In this document: positions 55,360-63,438 of the stretch, one piece after another
Numbering within the stretch: position 1 is the first letter of the stretch
Layout of the letters: each line of letters starts with the position of its first letter
Source: Methylocystis rosea
Lineage (GTDB): Bacteria > Pseudomonadota > Alphaproteobacteria > Rhizobiales > Beijerinckiaceae
Assembly (NCBI RefSeq): GCF_003855495.1
Contig: NZ_CP034086.1
Location: 2,083,501-2,147,500 of the forward strand
Direction of reading: 5' to 3'
DNA length: 64,000 nucleotides
Notes under the pieces: model-generated
What the model was told of the DNA's origin: nothing
Seen by the model: only the letters and a program-made list of their open reading frames with translations
The model's database searches: none
Made by a program: the position numbers and the translations under genes

Positions 55360-56445
55360 CTAGAGTGGATGAGTCTTGTTCGGCCGATCAGGCTCGTAAC
55401 CAGTGGTGTAGGTGGGCTCCCTGTTGCGCCACTTCGGCTCCTTGTTGAGCGTGTGATTGGTGATCTTGCGCAGATTGCGGATCAACACGCCGTACGGCTT
55501 GACCAGCACCGATGAAATGCGCGCGCCGGGCGGTTCGTCCATGAACGGCATGAACTTGTCGGGAAACCCCGGCATGGTGCAGCCGATGCAGATGCCGCCG
55601 ACATTGGGGCACCCTCCAAGACCCGCGATCCAACCGCGCTTGGGCACGTTGCACTGCACGACCGGTCCCCAGCAGCCGATCTTCACCAGGCATTTCCGCG
55701 AGCCATATTCCTGCGCGAAATCGGCTTCTTCGTAATAAGCGCCGCGGTCACATCCCTCATGAACGGTGGGACCAAACAGCCAGCGCGGGCGCCCGTGTCC
55801 ATCGACAGGAATCATCGGCGCCAGACCGGCGAGCTGGCGCAGCAGGTAGAGAAATGTCTCCATGAAATTGTCCGGCTGCACAGGACAGCCCGGGACGTTG
55901 ACGATTGGCAGACCGGCCTTCGATTTCCACTCGGCGCCAAGATAGTCCTGCAGGCCCATGCAGCCGGTGGGATTGCCCTTCATTGCATGAATGCCGCCAT
56001 ATGCGGCGCATGTTCCGGCGCCGATTACGGCGAGCGCCTTTGGAGCCAAACGGTCGATCCATTCGGTCGTTCTGATTGGCTCTCCGGTTGCCGCATCCGT
56101 GCCGATCGCGGCCCAATACCCATCGCCGCTCAGCTTCTCGTTCGGGATGGAGCCTTCGACGACAAGGACGAAGTTTTCGAGTTCGCCCCGCGCGCCTTTA
56201 TGGAAGGCCTTCATGAAGTCATCGCCAACTTCGTAGGACAGCACTGCATTGTGCAAGCGCACCTTCGGCAGGCCGGGGATCGCTCCGAGGATGACGTCTT
56301 CTATGCTCGGTTCGCTCGCGGCGGTGATTGAGACCGAGTCGCCGTCGCAACTCAGTCCCGCCGTAAGCCAGAGCACGTCAAGCTCTTCGATCGTGGATGA
56401 AGGGCGCTCTTTTCCTTTGGGAACTGGATTGGGGTCTGAAGCCAT
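55360..56445 (-). CDS. hhyS: [NiFe]-hydrogenase small subunit, actinobacterial (group 1h) type
   Basis: A 361-residue iron-sulfur subunit with no Tat signal, so the enzyme is made and kept in the cytoplasm. LWLTAGLSCDGDSVS carries Cys33 and Asp36 where classical small subunits have CxxC; an Asp ligand at the proximal cluster is a known trait of actinobacterial-type enzymes. Further cluster residues are in GAGTCAAYGG, VPGCPVQPD, HEGCDRGAYYEE, KCLVKIGCWGPVVQCNV and GCPNVGGICIGCTMPGFPDK. First gene of the operon; AAAGGA stands 7 bases before its ATG. Confidence 0.94.
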   Translation of the reverse strand: MASDPNPVPKGKERPSSTIEELDVLWLTAGLSCDGDSVSITAASEPSIEDVILGAIPGLPKVRLHNAVLSYEVGDDFMKAFHKGARGELENFVLVVEGSIPNEKLSGDGYWAAIGTDAATGEPIRTTEWIDRLAPKALAVIGAGTCAAYGGIHAMKGNPTGCMGLQDYLGAEWKSKAGLPIVNVPGCPVQPDNFMETFLYLLRQLAGLAPMIPVDGHGRPRWLFGPTVHEGCDRGAYYEEADFAQEYGSRKCLVKIGCWGPVVQCNVPKRGWIAGLGGCPNVGGICIGCTMPGFPDKFMPFMDEPPGARISSVLVKPYGVLIRNLRKITNHTLNKEPKWRNREPTYTTGYEPDRPNKTHPL

Positions 56446-56454
56446 CGGTCAATC

Positions 56455-56494
56455 CTTTCACCAAAAGACCTGGCCTTTCACCAAAAGACCTGGC
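56455..56494 (-). repeat. 20-bp tandem duplication in the hydrogenase leader
   Basis: The unit CTTTCACCAAAAGACCTGGC (plus strand) occurs at 56455-56474 and again identically at 56475-56494. On the transcribed strand each copy ends GGTGAAAG. The copy next to the gene supplies most of the ribosome-binding site AAAGGA, so the duplication places a second partial copy 20 bases further upstream. Confidence 0.9.
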
Positions 56495-56810
56495 GACGGA
56501 AAGTTTGCACCGGGAGCAACCTGCTCAGCTTGCGCTTCTATTGGCTGCGAGCGACGCAGTCATGCCGGCGCGCGGCGGCGTACAGGCCTGTCACGGCCGA
56601 AGGAAAACTCTGGAACTTAAGAAATGTTCCTAGGAGGGAACAAAATCACAGCTCGCGCGCTCACGTGCGCTGGAGCGATTTCATTTCTGACCCGGGTCGA
56701 TCCTGCCCATCGAGACGGCGAGAGCGCGACTGAAGCGCCCACGAAAGCGCGCCTTAGAAGCGCACTGGCGCTGCCTTAACTGACGCAGCGCCTCGCACTT
56801 CAGCTTGAGC
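56495..56810. other. Upstream region of the hydrogenase operon
   Basis: About 316 bases between the duplicated leader and the end of the porin gene. It holds the perfect inverted repeat TGTTCC-TAGGAG-GGAACA (56625-56642), which overlaps the possible EcfG promoter. I see no gene and no sigma-54 element (TGGC-N7-TGC). Confidence 0.45.
56606..56630 (-). promoter_or_regulatory. Possible EcfG (general stress) promoter of the hydrogenase operon
   Basis: Read on the minus strand: GGAAC (56630-56626), 16 bases, AGTT (56609-56606). The alphaproteobacterial EcfG consensus is GGAAC, 16-17 bases, CGTT, so one base of nine differs. It would start transcription about 150 bases before the small-subunit gene. 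Such short motifs occur by chance, so this is tentative. Confidence 0.3.
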
Positions 56811-59360
56811 CTATTTCATTTCTGCGATGCTGATGAGATCGAAGTGGCGGTTGACGCCGGCATGGATCAGGTTGCCATTGAAGCGCGTCGAGCTTGACGC
56901 GCCATAGGCGTAAAAGCCGTTCGTCTGCGCCGCGAAATTGAACCCTTGAGCGGCGCCGAGATCGTAGCGAAGATAGTCGATCTTAACGCTCCAATCGGGC
57001 GTAAACATCCATTCCGCGCCGCCGCCCGCCGTCCAGCCGATCAAGCTGTCCTGATAGACGGGATTGACGAGCGTCTGGTTCGTTCCGCCAATTCTTCGCG
57101 TGAAGATCGCGGCGTTGGAGGTGACGCCGCCATAGGCCATGCCGCCCGTGCCGTAGAGGGCGAGCGTCGGGGTGACGAGATAGCCCAGTCGGCCGCGGAT
57201 CGTTCCCAGATAGTTGAGCGTCGCGGTGCGTTGCGCATAGGTGGCGAAGCTATTGCCGCCCCCCTGCGCGAGAGTCGCTTGCCATCTGGTGTCGGTGTTG
57301 CCCGAAACGCCGTGCAGATCCGCCTCCGCGCCGGCCAAGAAGCTGTCGGCGAACTTCCAGTTGGCGCCAATCTGGAAACCGCCGATGAAGCCGGCGAGAT
57401 GGTTCGTCTGGTCGATCGGCGTGGCGCTGACAGCCACGGCTGGACTCGCGGCGGCGGCGCCGAAGGGCCAGGGCTGAACGATCGACCGCGGGCTCGACCA
57501 AGCTCCGCCGCCGTTGAGGCCGACGTAAACGTCAGACCAGCTTGGCGGCGGCGCAGGCCGCGGCGCAGGCCCCTCAGGCGAGAAGAGAGCGAGGAAATCC
57601 GAGCCCGGCGGCTTGGTGATCGGATTGCCGTCGCCAAAAGCGTTGGCGGAGACTTCCAGATAGAAGAAGTCGGTCGGCCGCCCGGTCAGGCCATTCGTTG
57701 TCGTCGTCTGCCCAGGGAACGATTGCGGGAAGAATGGCTGCAGCGCAACCGGCGGCGCGAAGCTCGAGGTAAAGGAGCCCGGCCAGAACCGCGCGTAGCT
57801 CGCCGTCAAATTGATGAACTGATTCAGTTTGTAGCGAATGCGCAGATCATATTCCGTGCCCATGAATGTGCCTCTGTTGCCGAGCGGGGCAAAGAGATTA
57901 GCGCGGTCCCAAGCGGCGGCGGCGCTCGCCAACCAATAGGCGCTGAAGGCCGTATCGATCCGGAGATCTTTGAAAGGCGAAAATTCCAAGCGCGCCTTGG
58001 GCGCTTTGACATTATTCCAGGCGATATAATCGTTGCGCGAGAACGGCTGATTGAAGCCGTAGAAGATGTCGAAGGTCTGATTGACGCTATCGAAAGGACT
58101 CTTATTGCCAGTGCCATAGGCGTAGTTGGCGCTGATCCGCGGTTTCCACGGATGATCTGAGAATGTGTAGCCCGCCTCGAATGCATAGGCGATGGCGTCG
58201 TGCTGCACTGTCGTCTGCACCGCGTTCTGGACATTCCTGAACTGGCGGAATTCACCGGATTCGCCAAACTGCTTGTTGATGTCGAAGTCGTAATCAAAAT
58301 CTTTGATCACGCCGTAGACGCGCAGGCCAGGCGCATAAGTGTCGCGATGAAACTTCAGCGCGTTCGAGACGTTGAGCGGATCCCCATATTGCTTGCGGCC
58401 CAGGAAATAAGGCTGGATCGTCGCATATTCCGACCAGCGGCGGATGCTGAACACGCTGCCGTAGATCCAGTTCTGCCAGTCAGGTCGGTCGAACTGATAT
58501 GGATAACGAATGACCGGCCGCATCAGGAAACTGTCAATGTCCCAGTCATTATCCTTCTTGCCGATTTTGATCCGGAAGCCATCAAAATTGTTGGTCGTGT
58601 TGCGGAACTCATTCTCGGCGATCAGACGGCGGTCGAGCAGCTCGAGATGAAAGCGCCCGGCGCGAAGCGTCAGCGGCCGATCATTGCCGAGATCGTCCTT
58701 GCCGAAGGCGTCCTTGAAAAAGAGTTCGCCATAGCCCGAAATGAGCTCCGTCTGATTGATCTCCTGGCCCTGATATTCATAGATGCTGTTGTAGGCGCGC
58801 GAGTCCTGAAATTCGATGACGAATCGAAAGGGATCGAGGATGTTCTGCACGCCCAGATAGGCCCGCGTGCGCGACAGCCAGAGCGAGTTGGGAAAATACT
58901 TGCGCTGCGACGTCGGCGGATTGGTTGCCGTGCTCGTCCACGGCCGATAATCGTCCTTGCGGTATTCAAAACGCACGCGCGAATCGAGACCGACGTTCAG
59001 CCAGTCGATGCCTTCGAATTGCTTGTAGGTGTTCGCGAGGTTACGCACATAAGGCGGAATGTCGGGCTGCGGCTCCAAACGATAGCCGCGCGTCGGCACA
59101 TAGTAGCTCTTCTTCACCAGCAGCGCCGGTGGCGCCCCGGGACCAGCAGCGACACCCTTGCCATCGGTCTTCGTCTTGACTGACTTTTTTTCCGGCGCGG
59201 CCGCTTTTGCGCCGTCATCCGACTGCCCCTCTTTTCCCGCAACTTCCTTCGAGGGCGCTTTGTCTTCGGCGCCCGCTATTTCGGGAACGCTAAGGACAGC
59301 GCCGACAACAGCGCCAAACGCGGCTATTCTTAACTTCTTGCTGTTTTTGCTTGTCGACAT
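56811..59360 (-). CDS. Large outer-membrane protein: alginate-export-type barrel fused to an Omp25-like barrel
   Basis: An 849-residue protein. A signal peptide (MSTSKNSKKLRIAAFGAVVG, cleaved near AGAEDKA) is followed by a Lys/Ala/Glu-rich linker to about residue 80. Residues about 95-590 resemble the alginate_export porin family (SRVRFEYRKDDYRPW, LWLSRTRAYLGVQNI, LRAGRFHLELLDRRLIAENE, LRIRYKLNQFINLTASYARFW). A Pro-rich linker (EGPAPRPAPPP, near 595-605) leads to a second domain of about 240 residues (SDVYVGLNGGGAW, GGFQIGANWKF, GRLGYLVTPTLALYGTGGMA, WSVKIDYLRYDLG) typical of alphaproteobacterial Omp25/Omp31 8-strand barrels. The end NRHFDLISIAEMK lacks the usual terminal Phe. The substrate is unknown. 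Confidence 0.8.
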   Translation of the reverse strand: MSTSKNSKKLRIAAFGAVVGAVLSVPEIAGAEDKAPSKEVAGKEGQSDDGAKAAAPEKKSVKTKTDGKGVAAGPGAPPALLVKKSYYVPTRGYRLEPQPDIPPYVRNLANTYKQFEGIDWLNVGLDSRVRFEYRKDDYRPWTSTATNPPTSQRKYFPNSLWLSRTRAYLGVQNILDPFRFVIEFQDSRAYNSIYEYQGQEINQTELISGYGELFFKDAFGKDDLGNDRPLTLRAGRFHLELLDRRLIAENEFRNTTNNFDGFRIKIGKKDNDWDIDSFLMRPVIRYPYQFDRPDWQNWIYGSVFSIRRWSEYATIQPYFLGRKQYGDPLNVSNALKFHRDTYAPGLRVYGVIKDFDYDFDINKQFGESGEFRQFRNVQNAVQTTVQHDAIAYAFEAGYTFSDHPWKPRISANYAYGTGNKSPFDSVNQTFDIFYGFNQPFSRNDYIAWNNVKAPKARLEFSPFKDLRIDTAFSAYWLASAAAAWDRANLFAPLGNRGTFMGTEYDLRIRYKLNQFINLTASYARFWPGSFTSSFAPPVALQPFFPQSFPGQTTTTNGLTGRPTDFFYLEVSANAFGDGNPITKPPGSDFLALFSPEGPAPRPAPPPSWSDVYVGLNGGGAWSSPRSIVQPWPFGAAAASPAVAVSATPIDQTNHLAGFIGGFQIGANWKFADSFLAGAEADLHGVSGNTDTRWQATLAQGGGNSFATYAQRTATLNYLGTIRGRLGYLVTPTLALYGTGGMAYGGVTSNAAIFTRRIGGTNQTLVNPVYQDSLIGWTAGGGAEWMFTPDWSVKIDYLRYDLGAAQGFNFAAQTNGFYAYGASSSTRFNGNLIHAGVNRHFDLISIAEMK

Positions 59361-59771
59361 CGACTTTTGTCCCGTATCGCTTAACCCGGACTCCGGTTGG
59401 CGCTCTGATCGACGGACCGATATGTAAACCGTGTACATATCGGATATGCCGTTACGGTCGATCTGTTAAGCTCATGTTTGCATCAACTCGATTTTCGACT
59501 TGCGCTGTTGTGGAATAGCCACAGCAAACGCGACACTGCAGCCCACGCGTTTAATTTTCGCTTTGACATTTCGGCTCTCTCTCTCTGGCCGCAGAGGTTG
59601 CCCTTCTGCGACCATTTTCCGTCCACGCCGCAAGAGGCAGTAAAGCGAAACCTTGGCTTTTTGTCTATCGATTTAGTAGACCATTCCGCACATCGAGCGA
59701 AAGCGTTGCGGTAATGTCACAGTTTGAGAGATTGGGCGCCGCCAAAGCGAGCAGAGACCTAGCCCGCCACC
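59361..59771. other. Upstream region of the porin gene
   Basis: About 410 bases, AT-richer than the coding DNA, between the porin gene and the end of the methyltransferase gene. It holds the inverted repeat listed next. A plus-strand frame from 59714 runs antisense into the methyltransferase gene and is not a credible gene. Confidence 0.45.
59417..59443. promoter_or_regulatory. Perfect inverted repeat upstream of the porin gene, likely operator
   Basis: CCGATATGTA (59417-59426), 7-base spacer, TACATATCGG (59434-59443): perfect 10-bp arms. It is centred about 70 bases before the porin ATG at 59360, the right distance for a regulator site near the promoter. A further half-site-like GATATG follows at 59443. 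The regulator is unknown. Confidence 0.55.
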
Positions 59772-60584
59772 CTATTTCTGCAGGGCGAAGAAGAGGCGCG
59801 GATACCGCAGAAGAACTTTACCGTCCGGTTGCCGCGAATAGGCCTGTGCAAGCCTCCCTCTGTATCGCGCTAAAAATTCGACGCGCTCATTTGCATCGAG
59901 CAAGTCGAGGAAGGGACGAAGGCCCGATCCTTCGAACCATTCGACCACGCCGTCAGGACCGTCGAGCGGATGGACATAGACCGTCTGCCAAATATCGATT
60001 GTGCTGCAGAGCGGCGCGAGCAGATTGTAATATTCCTCGAGCGGACCGAGCACCATGATCGACTTGGCGACTGGAAGCAGACGCGGCGCCCAAGGGCCAT
60101 CCGCCGCGACCATGCGCATCGCCGCGTGCGAAAGCTCATGCGTATTGTTCGGCATCTGGACCGCCAGACGTCCGCCGGGCCGCAAATAACTCAAAAGCCT
60201 TGTCATCAACCCGCGATGGTCGGGGAGGAAATGCAGAGCCGCATTGGCGAAGATGAGATCGGCGGGCTGCGACGGACGCCAATGCCCGATGTCCTCCTTG
60301 ATAAAAGTCGCTGTGGGCGTGCGCGCGCGGGCGACCGACAGCATGTTGTCGGATTTGTCGATCCCGATGATGTCGGCGTCGGGAAAGCTCATCGCGAGGA
60401 GCTGTGTGCTGTTTCCGGGTCCGCATCCAAGGTCATAAACCCGTTGCGTGTCGCAATAAGGCACGTGCGCAAGCAGGTCGCGGGCGGCGCGCGTGCGCTC
60501 CGCTTCGAATTTCAGATAGAGCGCCGAATTCCAGTCGTTTGTCGCGCGCCTTTCGGCGATCCCGTCAGCGGGCGCCGCGCTCAA
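59772..60584 (-). CDS. tam: Trans-aconitate 2-methyltransferase
   Basis: A 270-residue SAM-dependent methyltransferase. The SAM motif is [16 protein letters not shown], followed by [11 protein letters not shown], and [20 protein letters not shown] with [12 protein letters not shown]; the N-terminal [25 protein letters not shown] segment and [11 protein letters not shown] are Tam signatures. It methylates trans-aconitate, a by-product inhibitor of the citric acid cycle. The start is a TTG that overlaps the cysA stop by 4 bases, so it seems to be the last gene of the sulfate-transport operon, an unexpected pairing. Confidence 0.9.
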   Translation of the reverse strand: MSAAPADGIAERRATNDWNSALYLKFEAERTRAARDLLAHVPYCDTQRVYDLGCGPGNSTQLLAMSFPDADIIGIDKSDNMLSVARARTPTATFIKEDIGHWRPSQPADLIFANAALHFLPDHRGLMTRLLSYLRPGGRLAVQMPNNTHELSHAAMRMVAADGPWAPRLLPVAKSIMVLGPLEEYYNLLAPLCSTIDIWQTVYVHPLDGPDGVVEWFEGSGLRPFLDLLDANERVEFLARYRGRLAQAYSRQPDGKVLLRYPRLFFALQK

Positions 60585-61807
60585 ATGCCGTCTCCGGCGT
60601 TGACATAGTCGCCATTCTCGTCCGCGGGAAATATGCGTGCTTTCGCCAGTGAAAGCGGCACGCGGCCGCCGAGCGAAGCTGAACGTTCGAGCGGCGAGTC
60701 GATTTCGAGCGTTTGATCGTAGCCGTCGATGGCGATCGTGGCGCGCACGCCGGCCGGCGTGCGCCGCAGGCTCTCGACGCGTCCTTCAAGATCGCCGCTC
60801 CCTTCAGCTGCGACGGCGATGTCCGCCGGGCGGAAGAAGACTCTCGCCGGTCCGCTGCGCAAGCCATGGGTGTCGATATGCAATTCGCGGCCGCCGAACG
60901 TCACATGGCCGCCAGCGATGGTGACAGGCAACGCGACCGCTTCGCCAACGAAGGAAATGACGAAGGGCGAAGCCGGGCGGTCGTAAAGCTCCTCAGGCGT
61001 GCCAATCTGTTCGATGCGGCCTTCGTTGAGCACGACGACGCGATCGGCAAGCTCCATCGCTTCATCCTGATCATGCGTGACGAAGACCGTCGTCAATCCC
61101 GTTTGCTTATGAATGTCGCGCAGCCAGCGGCGCAAATCCTTGCGCACGCGCGCGTCAAGGGCGCCGAAGGGCTCGTCGAGCAGCAGCACGCGCGGTTCGA
61201 TGGCGAGCGCGCGCGCGAGGGCGACGCGCTGACGCTGGCCGCCGGAGAGCTGCGCCGGATAGCGGCCGCCGAGTCCGTCGAGCTGCACGAACTGCAGAAG
61301 CTCCATGACGCGCGCCTTGATCGCCGCCCGCGAGGGACGCGTGCGTCTGGGACGGACTCTCAGACCGTAGGCGATATTGTCGGCGACGGTCATATGTTTG
61401 AACAGCGCATAGTTCTGAAACACCATGCCGACATGGCGGTCCTGCACGGGCAGATTGGTCGCGTTCTCGCCGTCGAAGAGGATCCGGCCGCGATCGGGAG
61501 AATTGAGGCCCGCGATCACCCGCAGCAGCGTCGTCTTGCCGGAGCCCGAGGGTCCAAGCAGCGCGACGAGTTCGCCAGGCTGAATGTCGAGGCTGACGTC
61601 GCGCAAAGCCGGAAAGGCGCCGAAGTCCTGCTCGACTCCCTCGATGCGAATGGACGTTCCGCGCTTACTTCCCTCAGTGGCGGCGAGCGCGTCCGGAGAG
61701 CGCGTCAGCGTGACGCCATTCGAGGAACGTCTTGAGCCCAAGTGTGACGAGCGCCAAGCCTGCAAGAAGAACCGCGAGCGCGAAAGCGGCGACATTATTG
61801 TATTCAT
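60581..61807 (-). CDS. cysA: Sulfate ABC transporter ATP-binding protein CysA
   Basis: An ABC ATPase. Family homology starts at about position 61650 ([20 protein letters not shown]); Walker A is GPSGSGKTT, signature [15 protein letters not shown], Walker [18 protein letters not shown], and the TOBE-like C-terminal domain follows [10 protein letters not shown]. It powers sulfate/thiosulfate import with CysT and CysW. The start is unclear: no ATG, GTG or TTG lies close to the conserved N-terminus. The listed ATG at 61807 would overlap cysW by 134 bases; a TTG at 61741 or a rare start codon such as ATT near 61643 are alternatives. Confidence 0.9.
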   Translation of the reverse strand: MNTIMSPLSRSRFFLQAWRSSHLGSRRSSNGVTLTRSPDALAATEGSKRGTSIRIEGVEQDFGAFPALRDVSLDIQPGELVALLGPSGSGKTTLLRVIAGLNSPDRGRILFDGENATNLPVQDRHVGMVFQNYALFKHMTVADNIAYGLRVRPRRTRPSRAAIKARVMELLQFVQLDGLGGRYPAQLSGGQRQRVALARALAIEPRVLLLDEPFGALDARVRKDLRRWLRDIHKQTGLTTVFVTHDQDEAMELADRVVVLNEGRIEQIGTPEELYDRPASPFVISFVGEAVALPVTIAGGHVTFGGRELHIDTHGLRSGPARVFFRPADIAVAAEGSGDLEGRVESLRRTPAGVRATIAIDGYDQTLEIDSPLERSASLGGRVPLSLAKARIFPADENGDYVNAGDGI

Positions 61808-62582
61808 TGTAGAGTATCTCCACCTGAAGCGGAATTGTGTTGGTCAAGCCGCGAATGTGGCCCGATACGACCGAAACGGCGCCGAATTCGCCCATGGCGC
61901 GGGCGTTACACAGCAGCACGCCGTACAGCAGGCCCCATTTAATGTTGGGCAGCGTCACGGTGAGAAATGTCTTGAAGCCGGAGGCGCCGAGCGTGAGCGC
62001 CGCTTCCTCCTCGATCTTGCCCTGCTCCTCCATCAACGGAATGAGTTCGCGCGCAACGAAAGGAAAGGTGACGAAGATGGTCGCCAGCACGATGCCGGGC
62101 ACGGCAAAGATGATCTGCACGCCGTGAGCTGCGAGCCACGGGCCGAAGAGGCCCTGGCCCCCGAATACCAGCACATAGACGAGGCCGGCGACGACCGGCG
62201 AGACGGAGAACGGAAGATCGATCAGCGTGATGAGCACGCTCTTGCCGGGAAAGGAAAATTTGGCGATCGACCAGGAAGCCGCGAGCCCGAACACAAGATT
62301 CGCTGGAACGGCGATCGCCGCGACAAGAAGCGTCAGACGGATCGCGGCGCGCGCGTCTGGATCGCCGAACGCGGTCAGAAAAGGGCCGATCCCTTTGCTG
62401 AAGGCTTCGACGAAGACGATCGCCAGCGGCGCAAAAAGGAAGAGAGCGAGAAACAGCACCGCCGTCGCAATGAGCGTATAGCGCGCGAACGACGAGTCCT
62501 GCGTGACCGGTCGGAATTTGACGCCGCGACCGCGGCGGCTGGACGTGATCGCGATCTCAGACATCTCAGACATGTCAGACAT
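61674..62582 (-). CDS. cysW: Sulfate ABC transporter permease CysW
   Basis: A 302-residue inner-membrane permease with about six helices. The ABC permease loop is [20 protein letters not shown] followed by [31 protein letters not shown], typical of CysW. The start [15 protein letters not shown] contains a near-repeat of Ser-Asp/Glu-Met; the ATG overlaps the cysT stop by 8 bases. It forms the channel with CysT. Confidence 0.94.
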   Translation of the reverse strand: MSDMSEMSEIAITSSRRGRGVKFRPVTQDSSFARYTLIATAVLFLALFLFAPLAIVFVEAFSKGIGPFLTAFGDPDARAAIRLTLLVAAIAVPANLVFGLAASWSIAKFSFPGKSVLITLIDLPFSVSPVVAGLVYVLVFGGQGLFGPWLAAHGVQIIFAVPGIVLATIFVTFPFVARELIPLMEEQGKIEEEAALTLGASGFKTFLTVTLPNIKWGLLYGVLLCNARAMGEFGAVSVVSGHIRGLTNTIPLQVEILYNEYNNVAAFALAVLLAGLALVTLGLKTFLEWRHADALSGRARRH

Positions 62583-63438
62583 GGCCGAATCTCCTGCGGC
62601 TCCATGCCTGGACCAGATTGATGAGCAGCAGCGCGGCGAAAGAAATCGCCAGCATGATCGTTGCGATTCCGGTCGCGCCCGGGACGTCATATTGTTCAAG
62701 CTTCACGACGATGATCAGCGGCGCGATCTCAGAGACGTAAGCGATATTGCCGGCGATGAAGATCACCGAGCCATATTCGCCAATGGATCTGGCGAAGGCG
62801 AGCGCGAAGCCGGTGAGCAGCGCCGGCGCCAGCGGCGGCAGCATCACACGGACGACGGTTTGCAGCCTGCCCGCGCCGAGAGTGGCGGAGGCTTCCTCCA
62901 GTTCCGCTTCGAGCTCGGAAATAATCGGCTGCACGGTGCGCACGACGAACGGCAAGCCAATGAAGATGAGCGCGACCAGAATGCCCCAGCGGGTGTAAGC
63001 GACCTTGATGTCGTAATCGGCGAGCGGCGCGCCAAACCAGCCATTCGGCGAATACAGCGCCGCAAGCGAAATGCCGGCGACCGCCGTCGGCAGCGCGAAG
63101 GGCAGATCGACGAACGCGTCGAGCAGTCGACGGCCGGGAAAATCGTATCTTGTGAGCACCCAGGCGACGATGAGGCCAAAGAAAAGATCGACGACCGCGG
63201 CCGCGAAGGAGATGAAGAACGTCGTGCGCAGCGACGCGGCGACGCGCGGCTCCGCGGCGATCGCGTAGAGCCCGGAAAATCCCAGTCCCGATGACTGCCA
63301 GATGAGCGTGGCGAGCGGAAAGAGGACGATCACGCCAAGATAGATCAGCGTATAGCCGAAGGTCAGGCCGAAGCCTGGAATGACGCTCGGCGCCGCGAAG
63401 CGCCGAGCGTTTTTGCCGACAAGGCTCGGGGAGGTCAC
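62575..63438 (-). CDS. cysT: Sulfate ABC transporter permease CysT (CysU)
   Basis: A 287-residue permease. [20 protein letters not shown] at the N-terminus, [20 protein letters not shown], the loop [20 protein letters not shown] and [24 protein letters not shown] are CysT signatures. The start is GTG, overlapping the stop of the binding-protein gene (GTGA). Together with CysW it forms the membrane part of the sulfate/thiosulfate importer. Confidence 0.94.
   Translation of the reverse strand: MTSPSLVGKNARRFAAPSVIPGFGLTFGYTLIYLGVIVLFPLATLIWQSSGLGFSGLYAIAAEPRVAASLRTTFFISFAAAVVDLFFGLIVAWVLTRYDFPGRRLLDAFVDLPFALPTAVAGISLAALYSPNGWFGAPLADYDIKVAYTRWGILVALIFIGLPFVVRTVQPIISELEAELEEASATLGAGRLQTVVRVMLPPLAPALLTGFALAFARSIGEYGSVIFIAGNIAYVSEIAPLIIVVKLEQYDVPGATGIATIMLAISFAALLLINLVQAWSRRRFGHV

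Noticed and set aside
56495-56810. Sigma-54 promoter for the hydrogenase, as in some uptake hydrogenases
   Set aside because: No TGGC-N7-TGC element with correct spacing could be found on the minus strand.
59714-60058. 114-residue plus-strand frame antisense to tam
   Set aside because: Arg-rich shadow without a ribosome-binding site; tam on the other strand is clear.
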